Position numbers and translations under genes: made by a program
Shown here: positions 44,828-56,200 of the stretch, one piece after another
How positions within the stretch are numbered: the first letter of the stretch is position 1
Layout: each line of letters opens with the position of its first letter
The notes under the pieces: model-generated
What the model saw: the letters and a program-made list of their open reading frames with translations, nothing else
The model's database searches: none
What the model was told of the DNA's origin: nothing
Assembly (NCBI GenBank): GCA_028281885.1
Contig: JANQJA010000013.1
Location: 108,116-172,115 of the forward strand
Source of the DNA: Pseudomonadales bacterium
GTDB lineage: Bacteria; Pseudomonadota; Gammaproteobacteria; Pseudomonadales; Azotimanducaceae
Direction of reading: 5' to 3'
Length of the DNA: 64,000 nucleotides

Positions 44828-44980
44828 AGACTCTCGGTCGTCGAGGCATGGCGATGAACCGAGTGGCATATGATTCCCGACTTTAGTTCGAAAAGATGTC
44901 GGCCTTGAGCCAACATCCACCTGATCAACCACCAGCAAGCTGACACATGCGTCAGTTTACTCTGGCACTTACTCCGACCC
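44828..44980 (+). repeat. RAYT-associated end repeat, solo copy C with transposase remnant
   Basis: From 44852 it matches the right end of the RAYT element (ATGATTCCCGACTTTAGTTC, TTTACTCTGGCACTTACTCC). Before that, 44828-44849 is the reverse complement of the first seven RAYT codons (M-P-R-R-P-R-V). It is therefore the stump of a second RAYT element that lost the rest of its gene. A further end-like scrap (CAGAGTATGACCCC) lies about 30 bp to its left. Confidence 0.8.
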
Positions 44981-44981
44981 A

Positions 44982-45098
44982 TCTCCTTTAAAAGATCACG
45001 TGATCGAAGAGATGGACCTGAAACGTCACCGGGCTTCACTGGACGCATTCATCATCCAGGAAACCTATTATAAACGGACCTTTGCAACAGAAACGTAG
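44982..45098 (+). pseudogene. C-terminal gene fragment abutting repeat copy C
   Basis: Beginning at the outer end of solo copy C, an open frame without a start reads KDHVIEEMDLKRHRASLDAF and then IIQETYYKRTFATET before TAG at 45096. Composition is protein-like (charged helix, no low complexity), and truncation exactly at the repeat edge mirrors the CbiX remnant at copy A. I do not recognise the family. Confidence 0.4.
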
Positions 45099-45119
45099 GG
45101 GGCAGCCTGCTCTTACTCC

Positions 45120-45992
45120 TTACTTTCCATCCCGAAGTCGCCGCCTAGCGTTGGCAAGTGCGCGAAAGAGTACCGGTGGAAGCCAGTCTCTCAGATTGTT
45201 CATCAAACGCAGTCGAAAGGCTTCTCGATGAATGCTCTTGTCATCATCCGGCCGTGCGCGATAGATCGTGGAAAGTGCCGCCTCTTCCTCGTAAATCCTC
45301 TTTGAAGCCGTGTAGTAATAAAGAGCGACCGATTTACGAGTCACGCCGTCAGGCGTAGCCAACGGGTCCGCATGCCCATGATAACTGGATCCATCTGTGC
45401 TGAAGATAACAGCACGATTAAAGATCGGCGCGACCCTATGACAAGCTTTGGACATGTCGCGATCCCATATTTCCAAGTGACCACCGTAGCTATCTTGCCA
45501 ATCTCTGTTTAGGTAGATAAGTAAATTCAGGCGGCGATGTAGATGCAATCGTTCGTTGATACGAAAGTCCACGTGAATACCTAGCTTTCCACCAGCACTG
45601 ATTTCATGAAGCCCGCCCCCTTCGAAATAAGGATCAGAAATCAGCGCCTCAATCCCTGCCAACCCTTCCAGAAACTGAAGTACGGGCCCGGAGTTCAAAA
45701 AATCGAAATAGCGGCTCAGGTTTTCCTCGCAGCCTGCTGGCAGAATCTGACGCTTATGCAAACCAAGGTAACCCGCTTCGAAGTGTTTTTCTCCGGGCGC
45801 CTTTTCAGGAAATCGTTTAACGATGTCCTCAGCCAGCTCATAGGGGAGAAAATCATCAATCACTATGTGCGGATACGGCGCTGCGTTGATATAGCGTTCT
45901 CTTAAGGATTCCCCTAGTGAACGTGCATCGCCGCAATCCATGTGAAGGCCTGGTTCTACAGGCAAAGTTGCGTTGACCAGATTCAGTTCCAT
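45120..45992 (-). CDS. 2-oxoglutarate/Fe(II) oxygenase (prolyl-4-hydroxylase-like)
   Basis: From ATG 45992 this is a 290-aa protein with a double-stranded beta-helix. The iron site is H-x-D in LGIHVDFRINERLHLHRRLN and a distal His in SSYHGHADPLA; the 2OG-binding Arg/Lys is in GVTRKSVALYYYT. The PHIVIDDFLPYELAEDI start and NRDWQDSYGGHLEIWD loop match the family of bacterial Tpa1/P4H-like hydroxylases that modify proteins or glycans. The frame runs open to 46232, but the extra 80 residues contain an RHS-core fragment and are better read as a recombination scar. It lies downstream of the RHS/Sel1 genes. Confidence 0.83.
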   Translation of the reverse strand: MELNLVNATLPVEPGLHMDCGDARSLGESLRERYINAAPYPHIVIDDFLPYELAEDIVKRFPEKAPGEKHFEAGYLGLHKRQILPAGCEENLSRYFDFLNSGPVLQFLEGLAGIEALISDPYFEGGGLHEISAGGKLGIHVDFRINERLHLHRRLNLLIYLNRDWQDSYGGHLEIWDRDMSKACHRVAPIFNRAVIFSTDGSSYHGHADPLATPDGVTRKSVALYYYTASKRIYEEEAALSTIYRARPDDDKSIHREAFRLRLMNNLRDWLPPVLFRALANARRRLRDGK

Positions 45993-46000
45993 TGCCTCTT

Positions 46001-46064
46001 CAACTTCGATATCAATCGTGTCGATATTACTGGTCACATCAAAGGTGTAGTCGTGACTATCCAG
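46001..46064 (-). pseudogene. Orphan fragment of an RHS core
   Basis: The minus-strand frame encodes TLDSHDYTFDVTSNIDTIDI, matching VLDARDYAFDVNSNIEAIDT in the large RHS protein. At DNA level the last 55 bases agree with 48051-48105 at 45 positions by my count. It is in frame with the oxygenase gene start at 45992. It is the remnant of a former or duplicated RHS module at this position. Confidence 0.75.
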
Positions 46065-46221
46065 CGTTCTATAACTCTTCACCGAGTTCCAGCTGGCGCA
46101 CCGCCTCCCGCCGCAAAAACTCTTCGTTTTCTCGTCAGACACTCCTTGGGGGATCATTGTCCCATCAATTGAATGTCCGCCAAACTGGGGGAAGATTTCT
46201 CCGACCCTCTTTCTTCCTTTG

Positions 46222-46854
46222 TCACCAACCATCCTTTAAGCAAGCTTCAATCGGACATTCGAGTTCGAGGGGATTGATCCATCTCGTAACTCTAGGATCT
46301 ACATCGTAAACGACTATGAATACTGGAATTGAAAACGCGGCAAGAATTAGCTTGCCTAGCCCCAACAATCGATTAAAGAGCCCGAACTTTCCTTTCAAAT
46401 AGTACACTGCAATCTCGCGTGTCGCATACACATGTCCGTGAGCAGCAGACAAATACAGCGACTCGAAAGACCCCAACTGGTCTATTCGTCCTAAAATCCC
46501 CCACTTGAGATACATTCCGACCCGATATTGGCCCACGCGAGATCCTCGAGATGCCGCCGTCGAGTAGCACTCAAACGCAAGTCGATAGTCCCCGCGGTTC
46601 TCATGAATTCCACCTAAGTAAAGAAGCGCAAAAACATTCTTTGAGCAGTAGCTACTAATCAGCTCAATTGCCCGGTCTTCGTCGGCTTCTACACCGACTC
46701 CGAGGTAAAGACAGTGTGCTAGGGCCAAAACTCCTGGCACCATACCCCTCTCTGCCAATTCCTCTAATACTTTGAAACCTGCTCGCCGTCCATCTTGGAT
46801 ATCTTCAAAGGCTCGTCTTGCCTCTGCCACCCATCTTTCACGTTCCCTACTCAT
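46222..46854 (-). CDS. Sel1-repeat membrane protein, candidate RHS immunity protein
   Basis: This 210-aa protein consists of Sel1-like (SLR/TPR-type) helix pairs over about residues 25-165 (GVLALAHCLYLGVGVEADED, LLYLGGIHENRGDYRLAFEC, LYLSAAHGHVYATREIAVYY) and a C-terminal membrane helix (LILAAFSIPVFIVVYDV). The stop of the 3164-residue RHS gene is only 6 nt before its ATG. In RHS systems the gene directly downstream is normally the immunity protein, and SLR proteins are a known immunity type; this assignment is by position and family and is untested. Confidence 0.75.
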   Translation of the reverse strand: MSRERERWVAEARRAFEDIQDGRRAGFKVLEELAERGMVPGVLALAHCLYLGVGVEADEDRAIELISSYCSKNVFALLYLGGIHENRGDYRLAFECYSTAASRGSRVGQYRVGMYLKWGILGRIDQLGSFESLYLSAAHGHVYATREIAVYYLKGKFGLFNRLLGLGKLILAAFSIPVFIVVYDVDPRVTRWINPLELECPIEACLKDGW

Positions 46855-46860
46855 CGAAAT

Positions 46861-47235
46861 CTAAATGCAAAGTATGTCATCGCTATATTTTTCAACCAGT
46901 ATCATACAGCTAGAAGCATCACCTGAAGCACACATGTCTTCAAGGACTCGACGAGCAATAGGCTCTGCGAGATCACTGATACTGAACGCGCGACCCGCCC
47001 TTACAATAATCTTTCCAGTACGTTTTGACTTTTTGAGCAATCTGTCTAACTTCTTTCGCTTTCGGTCGAGTTCCTTATCAACATCCTCAATCTTACGTTC
47101 GTTGAAACTATTAGGGTCTTTGATCTTCTCTCCCGCTTTCTCTGGAGGCGTTTCACCGGTGACCAACGCCATCAATCCAGCCAATATCTTTTGCGTAGTC
47201 GTAGGCCTTTTCAGTTCTTTCGCAAGCGCTTGAAG
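46861..47235 (-). other. Variable C-terminal tail of the RHS protein (candidate toxin domain)
   Basis: After the RHS hallmark and NPTKFLDLQ the last 125 residues leave the core pattern. They contain a short hydrophobic segment (ILAGLMALVTG), a highly charged helix (RKIEDVDKELDRKRKKLDRL), a basic turn (KKSKRTGKIIVRAGRAFSIS) and a helical end with three cysteines (DMCASGDASSCMIL, then DDILCI). I recognise no nuclease, deaminase or other toxin motif. Position alone makes it the candidate effector. Confidence 0.6.
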
Positions 47236-50200
47236 GTCCAGAAACTTTGTTGGGTTGCCCCCAACATAGACAAACCCGTTTAACCCGTCAGAAAAACCCA
47301 AAGGATCACTGGTGATATACCTGCCAACACTCGGATCGTAGTACCTGAAATGGTTGTAATGCAGGCTCGTCTCTTCGTCGAAGTACTGTCCCGGGAAGCG
47401 GAGGTTAACAGAGACCGTATCCAGTTCTGTCGCCTGGGTAGCACCGAAGGCTTCCCCTTCCCAGCGCCAGATCACCGCACCTGACTGATCGGTGGCCAGG
47501 CGAGCTGTCATGAGATGATCGGTATGCAAGTAGGTGATGCGTTCACTGCCGCCCACCACATCAATTTGAGCAAGCGGGCGAAGATTCTCCTGCCAGATGT
47601 ATTCACGCAGTGTTGCGCCGGTATCCGTCGTCTCTGCGATCAGGTGGCCGTTCAGATCATAGTGATAGAGCGTGGTCGTCGGCGTGCCGTCGGTTGCATA
47701 CACCGTCTTGCGGGTACGCTGGCCAAAGTCGTTGTAGACATACTCAGACTTCAGCAGACCATCATCGATCACCTTGAATAGCCGGCCCGCATCGTTGTAG
47801 ACCAGTTCACGATCCAGGAATGACACAGTCGCCGTCTCGGTGAGCGTATCGACGCTGGTCAGGCGATTGGTGCCTGCCTCATAGGCCAGGATATCGGTTT
47901 CAGCACCGGTTGCCATGGGGTCCACGGGACCCCGGGTCAATCGGTTATCGTTTAGATCATAGGTCAGCAAGTGGGCAGGAATCGCATCGTTCTGATCACC
48001 AGTCAGTCGATCCAGTGCGTCGTAGGTATAGAGGTTGTCCTCGACGTTGGTATCAATTGCCTCGATATTGCTGTTCACATCAAAGGCGTAGTCACGAGCA
48101 TCCAGTACTGAACCGCCCTGCATCACTGTCTGGGAGGCCAGCCGGCCCTGCAGGTCATACGTTCGAGCATCCACCAGGCCATTGCCGAAGGTACGCCCGG
48201 TGATCTGATTGTCGGCACGGTAGGTGACGTTTGAAAGCACGTTCCGGGCGGCACCCCCGACAGTGGTATCAATCGCGCCGACCCGCCTCACACCGTCGCG
48301 ACTGATATCCACCGTGCGACCACTGGGCAGTGTCATCGAAACGACGTTGTCGCCGCCGTCATAACCATAGGTTTGCGTGTAGGTGACACCAAGCTCCGTT
48401 CTGGTCTTGGTAATCACGTTGCCAAAAGCATCGTACTCAAAGGTGGTGACACCCGCCTCGTCGTGACGCTCGCACAACCGGCCAATACCAAACGGGCAGG
48501 TGTCGTAAACATAACTGACCGACTCATCCTTGCCTGAGATCGAATTTGCGAACGTCTTGCTCGTCAATCGCTCCAGCCCGTCGTAGCCCATCGTCATGAT
48601 CACACCACGCGCATCCGTGATGCTGGTGAGATTATTGGCCTTATCGTAGCCATAGGTCAAAAGACCGCGATCCGGGCTCTCTTCGGTCAGGCGACGGCCG
48701 ATATCATCGTAGGTATAGATTGTGACTGCACCATTGGGCGCCGTCACAGAAGTCACCCGATCCAGATCATCGTATTCAAATTTGGTGACACCATTCAGGC
48801 GATGAGTACTCTCCTTGAGGCGATTCGCGGCATCATACAGGTTGCTGCTGGTCTGCAGCTTGGGATCGATTACTGCTTCAATATTATCGTTCGCATCCGG
48901 CACAAGCTGGACCACGGAATAGATGGTGCCGTCATGTGGTGATGCAGTCTCGACCAGCCGATTGCGACTGTCAAAGGTACTGGCCACAATGAGCGCCAAC
49001 GAACCGTCACTGTTTCGCGTTTCGGTGGTTTCAATGTTGCCGAAGTCGTCGTAGGCGAACGCAATCTGCTGCGAGAGGTTATCAGTCACCGTCAACACCC
49101 GACCGCGTAAATCATAGGTGAAGGCAAGTGTGATCCCATCCGGGGTCGTCAGCGTCTCCAGCAGGCCCGCATCGTCATACGTCCGCAGTGTCACTCTCGT
49201 CGTGCCAGGGGAACCCACCGGCGGAATCTCCGTTGTCGTTTCCAGTAGTCCTTCAGGCGTATAGGTATATAGTGTCTCAAGGCCATTCGGTTCGACCATG
49301 CGCTCCACGAGGCCACGCACGTCATACTCCATCATGGTCGTATGGCCCAGTTGATTGATGATCTGCTCAGGATTACCAACCGGATCGCGAAGGATGGTTG
49401 TCGTGTGACTTCTGGGATTGGTCATCGAGGTAACCAGTGAGAAGTCATCGTAGGTGAAACTGGTGGTCGCACTATTAAAGAGTTCTTTCGTCGACAGCAC
49501 GTTTCCATCGCCGTCAAAGGTTCGCTCCACGACAGAGCCGTTGGGCCGGGTCGTTCGCTGAGGCAGGCCGTCAACGTCACGCTCAATAGAAGTCACGCGA
49601 CCGATCTCGTCGATCTTCTGGGAGACATTGCCAAGCCTATCCAGAGCCAGTTCACTCTCATTGCCACGACCATCCGTGAAGCTGGCCTCCGGCAAAACAT
49701 CCGTGCGTGGAGTGGCCAACGTGTGTAGTACCGAATAATCCAGGGGACCAGGAGACAGCAGGTTGTCGAGTGCCACCCGGACCTCATCAGACAGCGATTC
49801 CAGCTTGAACACGCGAGCCCCATTTTGCGAGCCAATCCGGCGAACCGTATCGTCCGGCAGCGTCGCAGTCGTTACCAGGCCGGCAGCATCGTACTCGTAA
49901 GCCGTCGTATGATTGCGCTCATTTGTTTGCATCGACATGAGGTGATCTTCATAGGTGAAGTGCTTCTGTGTTCCATCGGGGAATGTGACGCTCGTGAGAT
50001 CACCTCTCGGATCAATTTCAAAGGTCGTAACGCGACTTGCAGGATCAGTGATGCTGGCAAGCCTGTCGTTGACATCGTACGCAAACGTGGTCGCTAGGCC
50101 TTCCGGATCGATAATCGACTGCAGGTTGCCACTTCCAGTGTAGGTGTAAGTCGTCGTGTTGCCGACCCGGTCAGAGCGGGATACCAGCCGACCATCACCC

Positions 50201-53200
50201 TGGTAACGGCTGATCACACCGGTTGTCGTGGCATGAACAAAGCTGCCATCCGCCAGCCTGACCAACGTCGAGAATTCCCCATCGGGTGGCAGATAACCCG
50301 GATCTTCTCCCTCTTCCGGCTCAGGATCGAGCCTGAAGGTAATCATGTCACCCCGGGGCGAAACGCGGAGCACCTCACCGTCTCTATCATCGATGACCAG
50401 GCGTGTCAGCCCTTCGAGCATCCATCCAGCCCCGAACGGGCTCTCGGACTCATTCTCGACAAGCACCGATGTGTTTGAGAACGCAGGCCATCTAGAACCC
50501 GGGATCATCACCGTTGCAGTCCGGAGACACGTTAGCGGGCCAAGCCGCTCAACACACATCGAACCCGTGAAACCCGGGTAATAACTTATGAGCGACAGAT
50601 TCGCCTTGTAGTTGCCAGTCGGAAGATTTGCTTCGGCAAAGTTCACACCAAGATTAAATGGTTTCGGAGAACCCTGCGGCCTGACCAACGGTCGCACGAG
50701 ATCGCCTGCATTGATGATTGCCGAACCAGATATCAAACCCTCGAGCGACATGTTCATCTCGATCACAGTGGGCGTTGCCTGAAAACGGTCGAGCGATGAG
50801 CTGACCGGAAGTACCAGGTTCGGCGTCGCTCGCCTGCTCTCGTAGATGAAACGAACGCCACGATCGGCCTCCAATGATCGATAGTTGGGCAACTCGAAAT
50901 CCGTACGAAGACTTCCGTTTGCGGGATTCGCCGTCGACCCAAGGCATAGATTTGAGTTATTACAATGATTGTCGGGATTGATGTCGATTTTTGGATCCTG
51001 CGTTCCACAATCGACATAGTGCCAATCGGCCTGCCGAACGCCCCCTTCCACAGTCTCCAGACGATCACCATCCTCGCTGACCCTGTTGATGCCTACCGAC
51101 TCAAAAACCCCGGTATCGGGGTTCAGCGAAAAGAGCTCCACTTCTGCTTCCTGCGGCATGCTGCCAATGTTGGGGAACGAGAGCGGCGCGGGCGTCAAAA
51201 ATCTTACACCTACCGGCTGCACAGTCAGCAACAGTCCCGGATCGAGGTCGTCCGGCATCACTACCGGCTCAAAACCTTTTGGGACAAGCGAGACAGATAC
51301 CTGACCCGTGAAGAAGGAACCATCTTCAAGGACCGCACTACCAGGCGGCACCGTTAGCACAACACCAATCTCTTCATTGACCGATATAGTCGTCGTCGAG
51401 GGGTCAACTGTGGCCAGACTGGAAACCGCAATCTGCGGCAATGATATGGGGCGTTCGATCCGGTTTTCGACACCCTGAATCAGATGCAATTTCTCTCGAA
51501 ACGACGAATAGATTTCTCCGTTGGGGCCGGGCTGCGCAGTCTGACTCTGGATATCGATCACCTCGGCGCCTTCCGGCAGGTTGCTGAGGGTGAAGAAACC
51601 AGCCTCATCACTGGTAGTAACGACCCCGGAATTCAAAAACGTGACGGTTGCACCAACGATCGGCACCAGTTGACCAGCGGCGAGCGCATTGGCATCCAGC
51701 AAACGGGATGTGAAAGAGGTGCTGGTTCCGGCAGATGTGACCGTCAGAGTAATGGTTTCTTCAAGTCGCTCCGTCTCTGTCTCCGCGACAAAGGTGAGCG
51801 CCGTATCACCAACCTGGTCCGGCGATGGCGCATATCTGAACTCGCCGGTTAACGAGTGGAAAGTCGAACCTTCGGGAAGCCTTGGTAACACATCTAACCG
51901 AATGGTCGCTCCCTCGCTATCGTTCGCAGAGACAACAAATGACGTCAGCCGCCCAAGCGGCGCCGTTCGATCACCGATCGGGTTCAGTGTCAGACTGCTG
52001 GCCTGGGGCGGATTGAGCAGAATCGGTGCGGTCGCGTTGCCTGCCTGATCGCTGGCAACCAGTTCGATCACGTCGTTACCAAAGGCCGCCACATCAATCA
52101 CAAAACTCCCGGTCGAGGTCACAACACCCGGCGCCATAAAGCCCGTTCTTGAATTGGTGAGCACAATCAGGGCGCCAGGCTCAACCGCGCCCGGATCGCC
52201 ATTGACCATGACCACGCCGCCGGACGGCGCGCTCCGGGTAATCAGGGCGGCATTGATTGCCGGGGGTGACGAATCAAGTGTCACACCTCGCTGCACGACG
52301 CTGACATTCCCGGCGAGATCAAGAGCTGAAATGTCCAGCACATTTGCCCCTTCGCTCAGCGCCGCCTGGCCCATAAAGCTGCCATCAGCTTCCAGAACTG
52401 CTGGCTGACCGTTCACCAGCACAGAAACAGCGCCAATCGCTGATCCTGAAACCGAGACGATTGATTGATTAGTGAGTTGCCCGTCGGCCGGCGACAGGAT
52501 GATCAGCTCCGGCGGGATGGTGTCCAGCGACACATTCAGACTGGCAGTGGATTCGTTACCAGCGGTGTCTGTCGCGACCATCGAAATGACGTTGAGCCCC
52601 TCAACCAGATTCAGGGACTGCGATGTGAAGGACAAATCGGCGCCGATTTCAACAGGAACTCCTTCAATCGTCAGCACGGCTTCTTCATCAAGAAAGCCGA
52701 ATACAGCAACTGCGCCCTGATTGGTGACCGACCCATCGCTCGGGGAGTCGATCGTGATCACCGGAGCTACCGTGTCCAAGGTCACATCGACCGTCCTGGA
52801 AGCCAGGTTTCCAGCAGCATCCGATGCAGAAATGATGATTGCATTCTCGCCTTCGACCAGGCTGATTGGCGCCGAAACAAATGAAAGGTCAGACTGAACA
52901 TCGGTCGCCACACCAGCAACCTCCAAAAACGCAATCTCGCTCAGTGAACCTGTCACCAGCAGCGAGACCTGGTTCGTGACCGAACCATCCTGCGGTGCGG
53001 ATACAGTAATCGTCGGCGCCACTGTGTCCAGCGTTAGCGAAAGCGAAGCCGAGCCAGTGTTATTCGCTTCGTCTAAGGCTTCAAATTCAAGCACATTCTG
53101 GCCTTCCACCAGATCCACAGAAACAGCAAACGAAAGATCGGTGTCAACTGACACCGGAACACCATCCAGCGTGAGAACGGCGGCTTCGCTCACAGTGCCG

Positions 53201-56200
53201 GAGACAATCTGGTTCGGGACATTCGTCTCCAGCCCATCCACGGGCGCGAAGATCGAAATTATCGGCGCAACCGAATCGCGCGTGACATGTAGCATCTCCA
53301 CGCTGGTATTCCCGGCCAAATCCGTCGCACTCAGGACGATCATGTTGACTCCTTCGTCCAACGTGATCGCAGCCGAAGAGAAAGACAGATCCGGATCAAC
53401 CGGCGTAGCGACACCGTCAACCTCCAGAGTCACCTCTTCATTGACGAAGCCTGTCGCCGTTATCTCGGATTGGTTGGTAACGGTACCGTCAGTCGGCGAA
53501 AGTACCGAGATGACAGGTGGATCAACGTCACTCTGCGAGACATGAAGCGTAAACGTCTGCTCAGCCATCCCGCCATTGCCATCTGACACCTCGATGGAAA
53601 CCATGAACATCCCTGCCGTATCCGGTAGGAACTGAATAAGTCCGCCTCCATCTATGGTCATCCCGTCCGGTGCCGTTGCTAACGCGTAGCTCAAGATATC
53701 ACCAGGATTCGGATCTGTTGCCATGACCTGGTAAACATAAAGTTCACCGACAGTCGCTTCCGTAGGCGCCGACGATGAAATGCTGGGACCGGTGTTCGCC
53801 GCCTGAATTCGGGTGACGAACGCATCTCTATCTCCAGCGAACGTCGATTGAACGGCATTTGAGACCGGGAAATCATCGGACCGCGTAAACCCGGTCAGAA
53901 CAATATCGCCGCTCGACCCCAGAGCGACGGACTTGCCCTTATCATTTTCAAGCCCACCAATGTGGGTCGAGAACACGATCGACCCGTCGCCCAGCGCAAT
54001 CTGAGAAACGAATGCATCTCGCTTGTCCGCATGATCCTGAAGGGCATGTACAGAAGGAAAATCAGCAGCATCGGTTTCACCGGTGAGCCAGATATCCAAT
54101 GGCGGTGTTGAGTAGGAGAGATCGTCAAGACCAAACTTTCCAGCGTTGGGCTCGGCGGTACCTGGAACAACGAACCAGAGGGAACGGAGTATCTGGCCCT
54201 CGATACCGAGGTCATTCGCAGTGACCGTGTTCCACGTTCCGTCCGCTAGAACAACCGTCTGGCCTACGCTGGTGGTTCCGTCAAGGAGTCTGTACACGAC
54301 GTCGACACTCTCAACGAAGGAGTTTCTCGATAGGTCGGTGAACAGAGCCATGCTTTCAAAGATAAACCCTCGCTGTCGAGTGATCTTCGCGCCTTTGCCG
54401 TTTTCAGACGCACGTGCTTTGAGCCAGTTATCGGAGTTCCCCGCACCAGGAACTTCCGAAGTGACATCGACGATTGTCCAGCTACCCCACTCCGCACGCT
54501 TGTCAGCGTTCCGATAGTTGAAGTTGATTCCTTCAAACAAGACATCCCGGTCTTCACCGAACCGATCACCATGTTCCGACGAAGTAAACTCCTCAAAGTC
54601 CAGCGTTCGAGAAACACCCGTTTCTGCTGATTCATTGACCGCCAGATCATGGACTTTGTCCTTCCCGGTACTGCCAAGGAAACTGGCATAAAGTACGCCC
54701 TCCCCATCGTCGGATATCCAGGCGACAAATCCGTCCGCTGAACCGCCCGCAAAAGTTGGTTGGTGTGCATCATCGGTAACCGGAAAGTCGGCATCAGATT
54801 CCGTCCAGCCTGTCACGACCGCCGTGTCACCATTGACAATACCGACGTCAAGCGCGACCTCATCCAAGGACCCGCCTAGCAGTTGTGTGTATTCAATCGT
54901 CTGACTGTCAGCGCCAAGCTTTGTAACAAACACATCTTTGTCATTGCCAGTCAGGGTCTGATCAACGACACCGGGGAAAGTCGATTTGGACTTCGTCATA
55001 CCGGCCAGATAGATGCTGCCCTCACCATCCGCAACAACAGCGTTGATTCGTTCAGACTTGTCACCGCCCAGAAACGTGGAGTAAAGCAGGGAGCCGTCTG
55101 CCGCCAGCATGGCAACAAAGCCATCTTTCTCGTCAGCGCCGATCATCGGCTGCAACGCATCGGAGGTCGTTGGAAACTGGGGCGACTTGGTCATCCCTAC
55201 AACTGTTGCGGCGTTGAATTCATCCACTGCGAGCGCGATTGCCCGATCCTTCTCCAAACCACCGATATAAGTGGCATAGAGCAAAGCTGAACCGTCAGCT
55301 GTCAATCTCGCGACATAGCCATCACTTGGACCACCGCCATAGGTTGGCTGCATTGCATCAACCAGAGGAAACGATGTTGCCGAGGAAGTTGCGCCCGCGA
55401 TGAATATCGACCCATCGACACCAAGCGCAATGCCTCTACCGTCCGTTTCTGCTTCTTCCATAGCAGCCCCATCCAGACCGCCACCGATAAAAGTGACGAA
55501 CTCCAGTGTCTGGCCATCAGGCGAGAACTTCGCGACAAAAGTATCTTCAACATTGTCGAGAACGGGATGCATGCTGTTTAGGGTTGGAAAGTCAATCGAC
55601 ATCGCAGAACCGACAACGTAAGTTGCGCCTTGCGAATCGACGGTGACGTCCAGGCCACGATCGTCCGAGCCACCACCCAGGAAGGTTGAATAATCGACTA
55701 CCGGGTCGATGATCAACTCAAGGTTCTCGTTATAGTCACCAACGCTAAAGCGTACCTGCTGACCGCGAACCTCGAAAGCAGACTGAACCTCCGCTCTCTC
55801 CCCATCAACAATCTGATAGGTGACGGGCGCAAGATGTCTCAACGTCTTTCCAGCGCTCGAAACCAATAGATCACCGTCTTCGATCGTCAATTCGACGCCG
55901 TCGTCGAACAAGATCTCTACAGCGCCTGGTTCCGAGTAGGGTGAGACGATGAAGTCGTACTGTAGCTTCCGGTCTCTTGAGTAATAGCGCACGTCGACGC
56001 CTTCATAGACAGACCGCTGCCGAATTTCGTTGAACGATCTAGCGCTGGCTTTGGCACCAGCCCTTAGAAAATTGAGACGTGTTGACGTTTCCTGACCAGG
56101 CTCAAAAGCCCCCTCGCCTCCTCCTGAAAACGACATTGCGAGCGTCGTTGGCTGTTCACCATGCGTACCAAAGATGATGCCGCTACTCGAAACGAAAGCC

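Noticed and set aside
45993..46232. Extended N-terminus of the 2OG oxygenase as a true domain
   Set aside because: Its recognisable part is an RHS fragment and it overlaps the Sel1 gene end; a proper start and family N-terminus begin at 45992.
47300..50300. Many spaced short repeats suggesting a CRISPR array or tandem DNA repeat
   Set aside because: The periodicity is the YD/RHS coding repeat; units differ at DNA level and the frame is open throughout.
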